A stretch of DNA of 64,000 nt from Cryptomeria japonica (GCF_030272615.1 NC_081406.1:110185283-110249282), one strand, 5' to 3'; shown: positions 12,011 through 24,811, counted from the stretch's first letter. The notes: generated from the letters alone by a model not told the origin. A program made the numbers and translations.

Positions 12011-12160
12011 CATACTTTAACTCTATTTTCTCAAAGGACAATCCTAAAAATCCATGCATTGCAAACAACTTTTTACACCTTTGTTGGTTGTGGTGGCGTC
12101 ATAGAGAGTCTACATCAATAAGTGAAGAACATGCCAATGCTTTTAATGCAGCAGTAGAAG
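12011..12160 (+). pseudogene. Inverted second CWC22 fragment
   Basis: On the plus strand, about 12023-12155 aligns base by base with the minus-strand CWC22 segment around 10240-10390: the region encoding P-K-D-N-P-K-N, F-F-T-S-I-G-L-G-G and the K-N-M-P motif near the end of MA3. It is more diverged, with indels and a TAA. It abuts the 5' end of the main pseudogene in opposite orientation, so the pair is a partial inverted duplication or an independent second insertion. Confidence 0.75.
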
Positions 12161-13430
12161 TCTATCTCTTATTCAATATCTCTAGTGAAACCCCCATGAT
12201 CTTTTGTTGGAGTAGAATTTGTTATATTCTAGAAAGGGTCTTGTCCTTTGTTGATGGGATATTCATCTACCTCAATAAATAACTATTCTTTTCTCCAACA
12301 AGAAGTGGAACTAAATGAAGATCTAGCACCATGAAATGAATCCTCAAAAGGATTACTATAGTTAGTTTTGGTAGATAATGATCTAAGTAAAATACTAATG
12401 TGGCTTTAGGAAACATTATGTACTAGCTTAGCATACTCTAACAACTTTGGTGCGACATGCTACATCCAATTAAGTCTCCATCGATATCTATATTGTGTTT
12501 ATGGATTGGGATTCAATGTATTCTTTTTTAACACAGATTTTACTTTTAACTGAGGAGGTTTGTATGTACTTACTTGTCTTTTGATTGTATCCCTATTTCA
12601 AGAATTTCTTCTATCAACAAATCATTTGTTGTAAGTTGTACAAGTGGAAGCTTGAACATGCCTTCCATGCTAGCCTTGTTGATACGTTCAACACCATCTT
12701 GTGCAACAAATCTTTAGAACTCCACTATTTCATTGAAGAGTGAGTAGTAGGGACAATCTAGGACACTTACAGAGGTTTTGCAAGAGAGATAAATAGACCT
12801 AAATATTATGGCTTAATAATGATCAATAGGTAAACAGATAAGAAACTTTCAATATAAAAATGACTTTCTCAATTGTCTTTACTAGAAATGGATAGATCTG
12901 CTAATAATGGCTTTATGACTATATGTCAACTTTAGACTCAATCCAAGAAGAGCTAGAACTAATATGCGATATCTAGATTTATGATCTCTATAATATAACA
13001 ATCCCATAATTATGTTTCCACACATCTATACCACAACACAAACATCATGCTAGTGTTCAGCCATAGCAATTGATATCCTAATTATAGAATGTGAAATATG
13101 CACATAACTATGAATAAAGATTAAGAAAAACTAAGAAAGATGCTTATTGCAAACATAAATGACTAATGGACAAGAATTGAATTCATTGTAGATAGTTTTG
13201 AATATCAAATTCACTTATTTGTGTGCATTTAGTAACTCATGTACTTGTGGCCAACCATTTATCTCTTTCATAAATTAAACACTTATTAATAACATTAAAT
13301 GGTTGAGTAATTATGTTTTAGTTGAAATTGAAAATAAAATAGTTTATTTTAGGACAACTCACACTATTCCCTATCATATTTTAGACTCTCGGTTTTGTTA
13401 GTAGTGGTTTGATGTCTTTGGAGCTGATCA
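12161..13430. other. Intergenic DNA with coding-like scraps
   Basis: No recognised gene. Two minus-strand stretches read like decayed coding sequence. About 12310-12400 includes N-P-F-E-D-S-F-H-G. About 12580-12790 is one open phase apart from a single TAG and includes F-V-A-Q-D-G-V-E-R-I-N-K-A-S-M and L-I-E-E-I-L-E-I-G. I do not recognise either. The remainder is AT-rich. Confidence 0.3.
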
Positions 13431-13439
13431 TTGCATTTC

Positions 13440-14256
13440 TTTAGTTACGTTTGCCAGCATACTCCCAGCTTGTGCCAAAATGGGAGCTTTGGAATGGGGT
13501 ATGGACATCCATCAAAGCATAAAAGATAGAGGAATTTTGTTAGATGTAGTTGCAACTGCTCTGTTAGCATGTATACAAAATGTGGAAGCATAGACAAGGC
13601 ACGAGAACTGTTTGATGGATTGCCTCAAAGAAATGTGGTTTCTTGGATTGCAATGATTGTCGGATATGCACAAAATAGATTTGTTGAGAAGGCTTTAGAA
13701 ACTTTCAAGCAAATGCAATCGGCAGGTGTAAAGCCAAATTCCATGACCATTGCTACTATCCTCCTTGCCTGTGCCAAAATGGGAGATTTGGAATAGGGTA
13801 TGGACATTCATTGAAGCATAAAAGATAGAGGAATTTTGTCAGATGTTGTAGTTGCAACTACCCTGGTAGACATGTATGCAAAATGTGGAAACATAAACAA
13901 GGCACGTGAACTATTTGATAGAATGCCTGAAAGAAATGTTGTCTCATAGACTGCAACGATTGCTAGATATGCACAAAATGGATTTGTCAAAAAGGCTTTA
14001 GACACTTTCAAGCAAATGAAATTGGAAGGCATAAAGCCAAATTCCACAACCTTTGCCAGCATCCTCCATGCCTGTGCAAAAATGGGAGCTTTGGAATAGG
14101 GTATGGACATCCATCAAAGCATAACAGATGGAGGAATTTTGTTAGGTGTTGTACTTGCAAATGCCCTGCTTGACATGAATGCAAAATGTGGAAACATGGA
14201 CAAGGCTCATGAATTATTTGATATGATGCTGCAAAGAGATGTGATCTCATGTGAAT
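13440..14256 (+). pseudogene. PPR protein pseudogene (PLS-type repeats)
   Basis: Pentatricopeptide-repeat proteins bind organellar RNA. This fragment encodes about three successive units of roughly 300 bp, each with A-C-A-K-M-G-A/D-L-E, G-x-[23 protein letters not shown] and G-x-x-K-P-N-S-x-T, the pattern of plant PLS-subfamily PPR proteins. Stops interrupt it: L-E-W became L-E-TAG twice, V-V-S-W became V-V-S-TAG, and one H-Q became H-TGA. A small deletion near 13565 shifts the frame. It starts and ends without a signal peptide or an E/DYW domain, so it is a truncated, dead piece of a larger gene. Confidence 0.88.
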
Positions 14257-17200
14257 AATCAACACGCGCGTATACGGGAGGAAGGGATTGCTGCTACAAA
14301 ATTGAACGCTCAATCCTCAATCAAAGTTCTATGGTTTTATGAGATTAAACTAGGGCAATTAACCACCACATGTATATTTTTTGCAACATGAAATTAAAAA
14401 CTAGGGCAATTTGAATCTACCTCCTATGCGGGATTGCAAGCAATGCCACAAATGCCTTCAATGCGGGTTTGATGTTCTTGGGGGTTGAAGTCACCACGGA
14501 TGCCTATGCGGGATTGCAATGAACAAATGAATTCCCCTCTTCATTTTTTTTAAGTAACGACTGTTGTCGTCGAAATTACGATGAACTCGAGCACTTTTAA
14601 AAAAAATAAAATTCTCATTGCTAATGCCTTCTTCGTCGAAACCAAATGGGAAATTGCCATCAGAATTACAATGAATGTGGGCATTTTTTCAAAAAAAAAT
14701 CAAATTTGGCCACAATATACCTTCTCCATCAGAAACCTCAGTCGGAAATCTAGTCCAAATGTATTAGTGTGAACATGTTTCTAGCAAACAAGATATGTTC
14801 TTGAGTTGGTGTTTGATTCTTACTATCTATTGGATTATCTTCTTTGATATATCATATTTTCATTTTACTAATGTGATAATGAGTTTTCATGTTTTAGTGT
14901 TTAGATCTATGAGTTATGCAATTGTGTGGGTAGGTCGCCCATTTTATTGTAGTAGTATGAATTGATGTGAACTATGTATATCCACCAAGTTTGATTTAGT
15001 TTTGATGCAAAATTTGTTAGTTGGATTTGTCTGTGACCTTTTTTGTATTGGTATCTTGTTTTGAGATGAGAAGATAAATGGTGTTTTAAGTACCTAGATA
15101 GTTAGCTATTAGAATTTGGAGAATAGTTATCCCAATGTCATGTTAGCTTGCTTACACTTTTCAATGGGAGCTTGTGACACTGATGTTCGATAGTTTTATC
15201 ATCTTGTCTTGGAGATCATGGAATTAATTGTATGTGTGTAGACTTGGATGATTTATAGGTGGTTTTATAATGTTTCTTGGAGAGCTTGATATCATGGTTT
15301 AGTGGAAGATTCAACAGTGGTTGTGAATTCATCACTTGGTGATGGATGATCTTATTTAATGATATAGATGTTTTTTTGAGGAGTTCTTAGATCATGTTGC
15401 TGTAGAAGGGTTATTTCACATTTTAATTCCCACTATTTGGAGATAGTTATCTTTATGTGATTGGAGATGCTATTTTTTGGTTTAGAGGGTGTCTTGTATT
15501 GTGTCTCATTTTACTTTGGATACTGCTTTTTAGTTTTGACATGATATAGATTCTATTGAAATTAAGATGTTTTCTTTTATTTAATTTGATCGATCCTAAG
15601 AGGAAATTATTAGATCATATTGTCATGGTTATGTTCCTAATTTCATTTTATAGATGTGTAGTTGGAACAATGTCAATTGATCTTATATGATTCTCTTGGT
15701 ATTGAGTAGATGATCACTTGCTTGATTACTTCAAGATGATGCTATGTTGCATTTTTTATATTTTGGCATAGATTAATTTATTACATGTCTCATGGATACT
15801 TGGAGACTTAGGTGAGATTGACAATCTTTTGAATTTAGAGATATTTTTAAGATAATTGGTAGTTTCAACACGAAGACCGAGGAAATTTCACTTGGTATGG
15901 AGCTATAAGGAGATTGTTCTTGGAGTGATCCACAATAACTTGGTTATCTTGGAGGAGTATTTTCATTCTTGACTCTTGGTCTACTCGATAATTTGTCATA
16001 TAAAATGTACTTGCCCATTCTAGTTTTAGATGAATTATTTTATGCTTATCTTTCATAGACATGGATCTTGAGATACATTTAGATGGTTCTAGAAGATTCG
16101 TTTTGAGAGACGAATGGAATGGTTATCCCATTGTGTGTTGTGGTTCATTTATGATGATATTCTTTGATTATGAAGACCTTAGGAGATGATTTATGGGTTG
16201 ATTTCCTTCTTCAAAAATGGTTATTTTGAGTTTAGTACCCTTGGTTTAAAAGTCTTACATTCATGTTGGTCGCATGATACATATGTTGTGTTTGATATTG
16301 GAGATTCAATAGGATGAGTTTTGTATCATGTTTGGGTTCACATGACATTGTTTTTGATATGTTGGGTGGATCTATGGTGATGAATAGTTTGCAGTCATGT
16401 GTTGTCACTTGTAAATTATTGTTTTCTAATAGTGGTATGGAGGTTCTTTTATCATTTTTTTCTTTGGAATCTGTTTGGAAACTTGTGGTCAAAGTTGTGC
16501 TTAGAGTTTTTTCATATCATAGTAGATGCTCCTTGGTACTACATGATTACACCTATGGGATACTATTGATAGACTTGGTATACCTTCATCTTTTTAGTTT
16601 TGACATTACCCATGCAATGGGAGTTTTTAGATGTGTATGCTATTCTTTGACATATTTACATATGGAGCTTGATTGTGGTTTATGGGTTCTATATGTTATT
16701 AGCACGAATTTACTAATTTTGATCATTTCTTAGAGTTATGGATGATTGTATGATTTAGAATTTCTTGTGGTTAATTTTTTAATCATGCGATTTTTTAACA
16801 TTCATGTTCATTCTTGTTCTTGGAGGATTTTTTGATTTAAGAGCTGTGTTCTAGAAAAGGGTTGGAAGTTAGATATATGTTGATGGTTTTGTAAAACTCA
16901 TGGGCATAGTGGAGCTATGGCAGTATCCTATGGCCTTTGTTATCAATTGGATTTGACACTTGTGTTCTTAGTAGCTTGTTGGAGCGTGAGAGTATGTTGG
17001 ATATTTAGGTGATTTCATGCATGATGTTGATGATGCAGTTTCATCATGTTTAGGTCCTCACAATTTTAAACTTATTTTTTGCAATCAACTATTGATAGGT
17101 CTTTGACAAGTGGTAGAATGTTGGGATTAAGATGTCTTAACCATAGAGTCTCAATGTTGGGTTAATTATTGATTATTTTATTATTTATTTTCTAAGTGTT

Positions 17201-17443
17201 AACTTACTATGTTGCTATATCACTTTGTAGGACCTATTTGCAAGTTAGCTTGATACATGTTAGGAAGGTGAAATTATTCCACTTGTCACCTAGGTGCTCA
17301 TATTTGAAAAATAAATTTATTAAATTCCTAAGAGGTGCACTTCTGTGACATGTGTCTTATTATTGGTGAGTTAACATTAACACATAGGAAATGTTGCTTC
17401 ACTGGGACTATGACAACCACTAAGAGTGACTAAGAGTCAGGTA
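14257..17443. other. Long intergenic stretch without recognisable gene
   Basis: The first 500 bases contain the word ATGCGGGATTGCAA twice (near 14427 and 14509) and ACGATGAACTCGAGC-like pieces. The remainder is T-rich on the plus strand, with many GGAG/TTGG words, and looks like an old non-coding repeat. Frames of up to 139 codons (for example 16314-16733) have no domain features. Confidence 0.4.
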
Positions 17444-17448
17444 GAGTT

Positions 17449-18963
17449 TGTTGGCATTATGTGAACCGGTATGAGGACATGATGACATTGTATGTTGTCA
17501 TTGATGTCAATATGCTGAAGAGGAGAGAACCGGTATATGTGAGAACCAATATGTTACCAAGAACCGGTCTACGTGAGAGTTGGTAGAACACTGTGAATTG
17601 GCATTTGTGTCAAAGCAAAGCGGTGTGTTTGTTTAAGGTGAACCGACATGTGGTTATGGGAACCGGCACATGGAAGCTTCGTATGACTACCGGTTGGTAG
17701 TCTCAACTTCAGGGTTTCCAGTTGAAGTGCCTCAAGCCCGTGTGACTCAATCGGTGACTTTGTGTGATGAGTTAGCATTGTAACAAAGAACAGATCATGT
17801 TGCCATGTCAGCCTTGTGCGCGTGAAGGATCCTGCATGAAGGAGATTGTTCCTATCTACCTCGGGAATGTGCGAAGACTGTAAATGTTGATAACGCATGA
17901 TGGGTTATCAGCCGCCATGAAATCGATGGAAAATGAACGATGGAGAACGTCTTGAGATTGGTTCAAGACTGTTGCATTTAATGCAATGTACTCAATGGCC
18001 AGGATTGAACCATTTGAATTGCTTAACCTAATAGGTTTAGGGTTTAGGGTTTATGCTACCGACCTATCTGTTTCCTATAAGGTCAATGTTGTGTTTCTTT
18101 CTGAGGTTGTTGGAAAAAGTTGTGTGTGTGTATCCAAGAGAAGAGATATGTGATTCTTGCCAGACCAAAAGAGAGAAGTGATACCTGCAGAGTGCAAGTA
18201 CAGAAGGTGAAGAGGAGCTAAAGCGGATCTGCATTGGCATTGAGTGCTATTACCAGATCATTGTAATACCTGTTGATCTCTAACCACTTCAACAGTTGGG
18301 AAATCCCTTAACAGGGTAGCTTTAACTAGCTTACTATAAATCCTTTAACAGGGTGACTCAAAACCATTGAGTTCTTGAAATCCTCTAACAAGGTAACCTT
18401 TAACAGGGTTTAACCTTTAACCAGGTATTCTAGCCATCCCTTAACCAAGTGATCCCTAACAGGATCAGTTCCTAATAGAACCCGTTGTATCAGTCTTTAA
18501 CTGGACAAGGCTCCTAACAGAGTGGACTTCTAAAGATTTCAAAAATAGCTTGTGGGTATTCATCCCCACCGTGGTTTTTCCCAGTTGGGTTTCCATGTGA
18601 AAAAAAATCTGTGTGTCATGTGTGGTGTTATTCATGTGATGGTTTGAGTGATTTGTGTCTGAAGATAAATCATGTTGATCTAACTGTTTATATATCTTTG
18701 ATGATAGATTACCTGTTCATGCGCTAGGGTGAAATGGAAATGAAGTATTAGATTGTATGAAAAGATAAGTGTCAACCAGTTTATGCTTGTCTCAGTTACT
18801 CTGGATTTTGCCGGTTGTACTTTGTTTAAGACCGGTGTTACTATTTGTCTGCCAAAGCACAGTGTCTACTGACAACCCAGTTTAGGATTGTGTTTTTGTC
18901 TGTACTGATTCACCCCCCCTCTCAGTACCGGTTTGGTACTATTCGTTCATCATTGAGTTATCA
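17449..18963 (+). repeat. 5' LTR of Copia element 1
   Basis: Begins TGTTGGCATT and ends GAGTTATCA. It holds a cluster of AACCGGTAT words near its start (about 17464-17580) and a run of about ten degenerate CCTTTAACAGGGT words (about 18306-18525). A CCCCACCGTGGTTTTTCCC motif lies at 18564-18582. A TATA box and poly-A site could not be placed with confidence. Confidence 0.95.
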
Positions 18964-18965
18964 AT

Positions 18966-18977
18966 TGGTATCAGAGC
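18966..18977 (+). promoter_or_regulatory. Primer-binding site, element 1
   Basis: TGGTATCAGAGC lies two bases after the 5' LTR and is complementary to the 3' end of plant initiator methionine tRNA, the usual Copia primer for minus-strand DNA synthesis. Confidence 0.95.
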
Positions 18978-19034
18978 GTCCTCCAGGTCCTCTTTGTTAT
19001 AAGCTTAAATGCTTGAGGAAAAGATCCCAGTCTA

Positions 19035-22000
19035 ATGATGAAGAGGGAAGGTCCAAAGTTCAACAGAGATAATTTCAGTATATGGAAAGACAGAATGAAG
19101 ATATACATCAAAAGCATGGGTGCTCAACACTGGAGTTATGTTGAGAATTCTTATGTTGGCCCTACTGGTACTCTCACCGATGACCAAAAGAGAGAGATGC
19201 AGGAGAATGGGCAAGTCATGGAAGCTCTAATTAGTATCTTATCTGACATTGAGTTTATTGATGTCCAAGATAAAGTAAATCCCAAAGAAGTATGGGATAC
19301 TCTTGAAAATATCTATGGCGGTGATGAGCATGTAAAACAAGCTAAGGAAGAAAGTCTTAGAGGGAAGTTTGAAGACATGCAGATGGTTGAAGGAGAGACC
19401 ATTCAATAGTATGGAATAAGAATCAAAACTGTTGTCAGAGATATCAAGAGTGCAGGTGGTAAAATGGAAGATTCCACCATGGTAAGAAAAGTCCTAAGAT
19501 CCTTATTACCGGTCTATGCAATAAGGGTTGCTGCTATTTAGGAGTTGAGATCAATAGACAAGACTAAGGTATCCCTAGACTCCATCATTGCAAAGATGAC
19601 AGCCTATGAGCTAAATAGTTTTGATGGCAGTGTTCAAAAGACTAAATCAGCTTTTAAAGCTTCTACTGTACCATCCAGAAAAGGAAAAGAAGCTAGCACT
19701 AGTGGTGAACCAAGACAGAGTAGAGAAATGGATGATGAGGAGATTCTAATGGCATTTGAAGCTCTTCTTGCCAGAAAACTTCCGAAAGGAACCAGTAAAT
19801 ACAGAGGTAAGCTCCCTTTGAAATGCTTTTCTTGTAACCAGATAGGACATATTGTTGTAAACTATCCTAATGGTGACAACAAGGACAAACCGGAAAGGTT
19901 CAAGAAATTCAAAGGAGGAAACCAGAGAAACTATTTTGTGGCAATTGATGAAGGTGTCACAGATGAGGAGTTAGAAGATGAAGAAAATGAAGACATTGTG
20001 TTTGTTGCTGTCAAGGAAGATGTGTCAGACAAGAAGGCTCTTGTCTCCTTCTTTAATAATTCCAATGAGTGGATTATTGACAGTGGCTGTTCTCACCATA
20101 TGACTGGTGACCGAAGCAAGTTTCTATCCTTGGAAGAGTATGATGGTGGTGTGGTTCACTTTGGTAATGATGCACCATGTATGGTCAAATGAAGAGGGTC
20201 CATCTCTCTGAATGGAAAGAGTAGTGCTAACCATGTGTATTGGGTTGGTGGTCTAAGACACAACCTTCTGAGTGTTGCCCAGCTGAATGATAGTGGTCTC
20301 ACTCTGGAATTCAAGAATGGAGTGTGCAGAATCAATGGAAAGAATGGTGAATTGGTGGCCACCGGCATGCAGACCAAAGGTAACCTATTTCAGCTGAATG
20401 CAAATATAAGTACATGTCTTATGGCTAAATTTGATGATAACTGGATATGGCATAGGAGACTCTGCCATGTAAACTTTGATAACATTGTGAAGGCTAGTAA
20501 GATCAAGGCAGTTAGAGGGTTGCCGATGCTGAAAAAACCAGAAAATACCTTGTGCAGAGAGTGTCAACTGGGGAAAATGTCTTCCTCAACCTTTAAAGGT
20601 AAACCTTTCACTGCTAACAATTTGCTTGGTCTTGTGCATACTGATTTGTGTGGTCCTATGAAAACTTGGAGTGTGCAAGGTGATAGGTACTTCATGATTA
20701 TCACTGATGACTACCCAAGAATGATGTGGGTCACATTCTTGAAAGATAAGTCTGAAGCCTTTGTAAAGTTCAAAGCTTTCAGAGCATTAGTGGAGAAGGA
20801 AAGTGACAAAAGGATCAAGTGCCTGAGAACTGTCTGCCCCCTGGACTCCACAGCAGAATGGCCTAGCAGAGAGGAATAACCAGACTGTGGTTGAAGCAGC
20901 TAGAACTATGTTGATTCAAGGAAAGGTAGCTCATACCTTTTGGAGAGAAGCAGTGAGCATTGTAGTCTACATAATGAATCAGGTACTCATTAAGAAAGGT
21001 AAGGATAAAACTCCTTATGAGTATTGGACCGGTAAGACACCTATGGTTAGCTACTTTAGAGTGTTTGGTAACAAATGTTACATCAAGAGGAACGAACACC
21101 AGAGCAAATTTGATGTGAAATGTGATGAGGGAATATTCCTAGGGTATTCCACCAAGAGCAAAGCTCTCAAGTGTTTCAATAATAGGACTTAGAGAATTAT
21201 GAAAAGCATCAATGTAAGAGTTGATGAAACCTCTAAGAAAACTGAGGAAAACGGCAGTGAGCAAGCGGTAAATGAACTGGTTGTAGCCTTCTGGAAACCG
21301 GTTGTCAGTCAACCAAGTACCAGTAATAGTGTTCCTACACCGATAGATGTAGATGCTAATACGAATGGAAATAAGGATGAAGAAGAAAAGCAAGAGGAAT
21401 CTATCAAGACCATTCCTTGGTATGTCAAGTTGAATCATGATCATAAGCAGATCATAGGAGATAAGGATGTAGGAATTCTTACAAGAAGAAAGGTCAAAGA
21501 AAACTCATGTATGATCTCTAAATTTGAGCCTAAATCATTCAAAGAGGCACATAAAGATGAAGACTGGATCAAGGCAATGGAAGAGGAACTTGACCAGATA
21601 GAGAAAAATGGTACATGGTCTTTGGTACCCAGACCAGAGCATAAAAATGTCATTGGCACCAAATGGGTTTTTAGAAATAAGCTGAATGAGGATGGCATAG
21701 TGATTAGAAATAAAGCCACACTGGTGTGTAAAGGATATGCCCAAGAAGAAGGAGAAGACTATGGAGAAACCTTTTCTCCTGTAGCCAGAATGGAAGGAGT
21801 TCATATGCAGCTTTTAAAGGATTCAAAGTATATCAAATGGATGTAAAATCTACATTCCTAAATGGTGTACTTGAAGAGGAGGTGTATATAGAGCAACCAG
21901 ATGGGTTTTCCCTATTTGAAGACAGTGACATAGTATGTAGGCTACATAAAGCCTTATATGGGTCTAAAGCAGGCACCTAGAGCATGGTATGAACGCCTAC

Positions 22001-23048
22001 ACTCCCATCTTGTGAAGATTGGATTTGAGAGAACAAGCGAAGATAGCAATATCTACTTGAAGTCTGAAGGAGATCAAATTTTGATTTGTGAGGTATTTGT
22101 TGATGACATTATCTTTGGTGGAGATGACAAGACGAGACATGAGTTTGTAGATGAGATGAAGAAAGAGTTTGAGATGTCACTCATAGGGGAGATTAAGTTC
22201 TTCATTGGACTGCATATTCATCAGATGAAAGATGGAATCTTTATCACTCAGTCCAAGTATGTCAAAGAGGTGTTGAAGACCTTTGGCATGGAAGATAGCA
22301 AACCGGTTGGTACACCGATGGTGACCGGTTGTAAACTATCCAAAGAGGATGACTAAGCATTGGTTGATGAGAAGGAATACCGATCAATGATTGGTAAGTT
22401 GCATTATGTAGTGCATAGTAGACCAGATATTGCACATGCAGTTGGCATTACTGCAAGGTTCTAGAAAAGTCCAAGAGAATCCCACTTGGTTGCAGTCAAG
22501 CAGATTCTTAGGTATTCGAAGGGAACTATTGATTATGGATTGTAGTATCCATATAGAAAGGATTTCAACTTGAAAGTATTCACAGATGCTGATTGGGCAG
22601 GTAATGTGGATGACCAGAAGAGCACAACCAGTGGTGCATTCTTTCTTGGTGGTAGACTAGTCTCATGGATGAGTAAGAAGCAGAGTTGTATCTCTTAGTC
22701 TACAATGGAAGTAGAGTATGTTGCAACTTTCATGAACTGCACTCAGACAATTTGGATGAAGCATGTATTGAATGGCTTCAAAGTTCCTGTATCTGAACTG
22801 GTAAGTATATTTTGTGACAATACTAGTGCAATTAACATCTCCAAGAATCCGGTTTTACATTCTAGAACCAAGCACTTTGAGCTTAAATATCATTTCTTGA
22901 GATAAAAGGTTCAGAAAAAGAGATTGCACTGGAACATGTTTCCAGTAAGGAGCAATTAGCAGACATATTCACCAAGCCTCTCCCAAAGGCTACATTTATG
23001 TACTTAAGAGGTGAATTAGGGGTGTTGCCCCTTCAGGAAGTAAACTAA
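19035..23048 (+). pseudogene. Copia gag-pol polyprotein, element 1 (broken)
   Basis: Would encode the virus-like-particle protein and replication enzymes. Gag starts at 19035. A CCHC knuckle at 19824-19865 has lost its last Cys (now Tyr). The protease active-site D-S-G is near 20079. The integrase zinc region (W-H-R-R-L-C-H then C-R-E-C) is at 20447-20575 and the first catalytic Asp (H-T-D-L-C-G-P) near 20640. A deletion at about 20830 removes the part of the integrase core with the second Asp. Reverse transcriptase runs about 21570-22360 with F-V-D-D-I-I-F near 22096, broken by frameshifts near 21800 and 21960. RNase H (F-T-D-A-D-W-A-G) and the C-terminal L-A-D-I-F-T-K-P end near 23048. In-frame stops sit at 19407, about 19542, 20190 and later. 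It cannot make its own enzymes. Confidence 0.93.
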
Positions 23049-23279
23049 AGGTATATGCTCCACATCAGTCAAGTATTGCATAGTCAAATTTTTCTTCAGG
23101 ATTGATGTGTTGAAGGATGCTACTCCTCAGGGGGAGCAACATAATGGAACAGGGAAGCTTGTGCCTCCACTTTGGCATTGTTGTCAAAGGGGGAGAAGAA
23201 GTGAAGCGGAGAAGATATCTGCAAAAATTGGGGGAGAAGACATGAAGCGGAGAGATATCTTTGTATATTGCCATCAATG

Positions 23280-23293
23280 CCAAAGGGGGAGAT
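23280..23293 (+). promoter_or_regulatory. Polypurine tract, element 1
   Basis: CCAAAGGGGGAGAT directly precedes the 3' LTR and would prime plus-strand DNA synthesis. Similar purine blocks occur upstream near 23127, 23187 and 23230. Confidence 0.9.
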
Positions 23294-24806
23294 TGTTGGC
23301 ATTATGTGAACCGGTATGAGGACATGATGACATTGTATGTTGTCATTGATGTTAATATGTTGAAGAGGAGAGAACCGGTATATGTGAGAACCGGTATGTT
23401 ACCAAGAACCGGTATACATGAGAACCAGTATAACACTGTGAACTGACATTTGTGCCAAAGTGAAGCGGTGTGTTTGTTTAAGGTGAAACGGCATGTGGTT
23501 ATGGGAACCGGCACATGGAAGCTTTGTATGACTACCGGTTGGTAGTCTCAACTTTAGGGTTTCCGGTTGAAGTGCCTCAAGCATGTGTGACTCAATCGGT
23601 GACTTTGTGTGATGAGTTAGCATTGTAACGAAGAACATATTGTGTTGCCATGTCAACCTTGTGCACGTGAAGGATCCTGCATGAATGAGATTGTTCCTAT
23701 CTACCTCGAGAATGTGTGAAGTCTTTAAACGGTGATAGTGCATGATGAGTTATCAGCCACCATGAAATCGGTAGAAAATGAATGATGGAGAATGTCTTGA
23801 GATTGGTTCAAGACTGTTGCATTTAATGCAATGTGCTCAACGGTCAGGATTGAACCGTTTGAATTGCTTAACCTAACAGGTTTATGGTTTAGGGTTTATG
23901 CTACCGACCTATCTGTTTCCTATAAGGTTGATGTGGTGTTTCTTTCTAAGGTTGTTGGAAAAAGTTGTGTGTGTGTATCCAAGAGAAGAGATACGTGATT
24001 CTTGCTAGACTAGAAGAGAGAAGTGATACCTATAGAGTGTAAGTGCAGAAGGTGAAGAGGAGCTAAAGCGGATCTACATTGGCATTGAGTGCTGTTACCA
24101 GATCATTGTAATACCTGTTGATCTCTAACCACTTCAATAGTTGGGAAATCCCTTAACAGGGTAGCTTTAACTAGCTTACTGTAAATCCTTTAACAGGGTG
24201 ACTCAAAACCATTGAGTTCTTGAAATCCTCTAACAAGGTAACCTTTAATAGGGTTTAACCCTTAACCGGGTATTCTAGCCATCCCTTAACTGGGTGAGCC
24301 CTAACAGGATCGGTTCCTAATAGAACCTGTTGTATCAGTCTTTAACCAAACAAGGCTCCTAACAAAGTGGACTTCTAAAGAGTTCAAAAACAGCTTGTGG
24401 GTATTCATCCCCACCGTGGTTTTTCCCAGTTGGGTTTCCACGTGAAAAAAAATCTGTGCCATGTGCGGTGTTATTCATGTGATGGTTTGAGTGATTTGTG
24501 TTTGAAGATAAATCATGTTGATCTAGTTGTTTATATATATTTGATGATAGATTACCTGTTCATGCACTAGGGTGAAATGGAAATGAAGTATTAGATTGTA
24601 TGAAAAGATAAGTGTCAACCAGTTTATGCTTGTCTCAGTTACTCTGGGTTTTCTGGTTGTACTCCATTTAACACCGGTGTTACTATTTGTCTACCAAAGC
24701 ACAATGTTTGCTGACAAACCGGTTTAAGATTGTGTTTTTGTCTGTACTGATTCACCCCCCCTTCTCAGTACCGGTTTGGTACTATTCGTTCATCATTGAG
24801 TTATAA
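23294..24806 (+). repeat. 3' LTR of Copia element 1
   Basis: Nearly the same length as the 5' LTR and alignable throughout, with many scattered, mainly transition, differences. It ends TTATAA where the 5' copy ends TTATCA, a substitution at the terminal CA. The divergence shows the insertion is not recent. Confidence 0.95.
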
Positions 24807-24811
24807 GAGTT

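Larger units (their letters stand above)
17449..24806 (+). mobile_element. Complete Copia LTR retrotransposon (element 1)
   Basis: Full-length Ty1/Copia element. Perfect 5-bp target duplications GAGTT flank it (17444-17448 and 24807-24811). Its LTRs are 1515 and 1513 bp. The domain order Gag, protease, integrase, reverse transcriptase, RNase H is that of Copia. The long LTRs and several AAAGGGGGAG tracts before the 3' LTR resemble the SIRE/Maximus lineage; no envelope-like frame is present. Multiple nonsense codons and indels make it non-autonomous today. Confidence 0.95.

Noticed and set aside
16314-16733. 139-codon plus-strand frame
   Set aside because: Cys/Leu/Val-rich chance frame in T-rich DNA with no recognisable domain.
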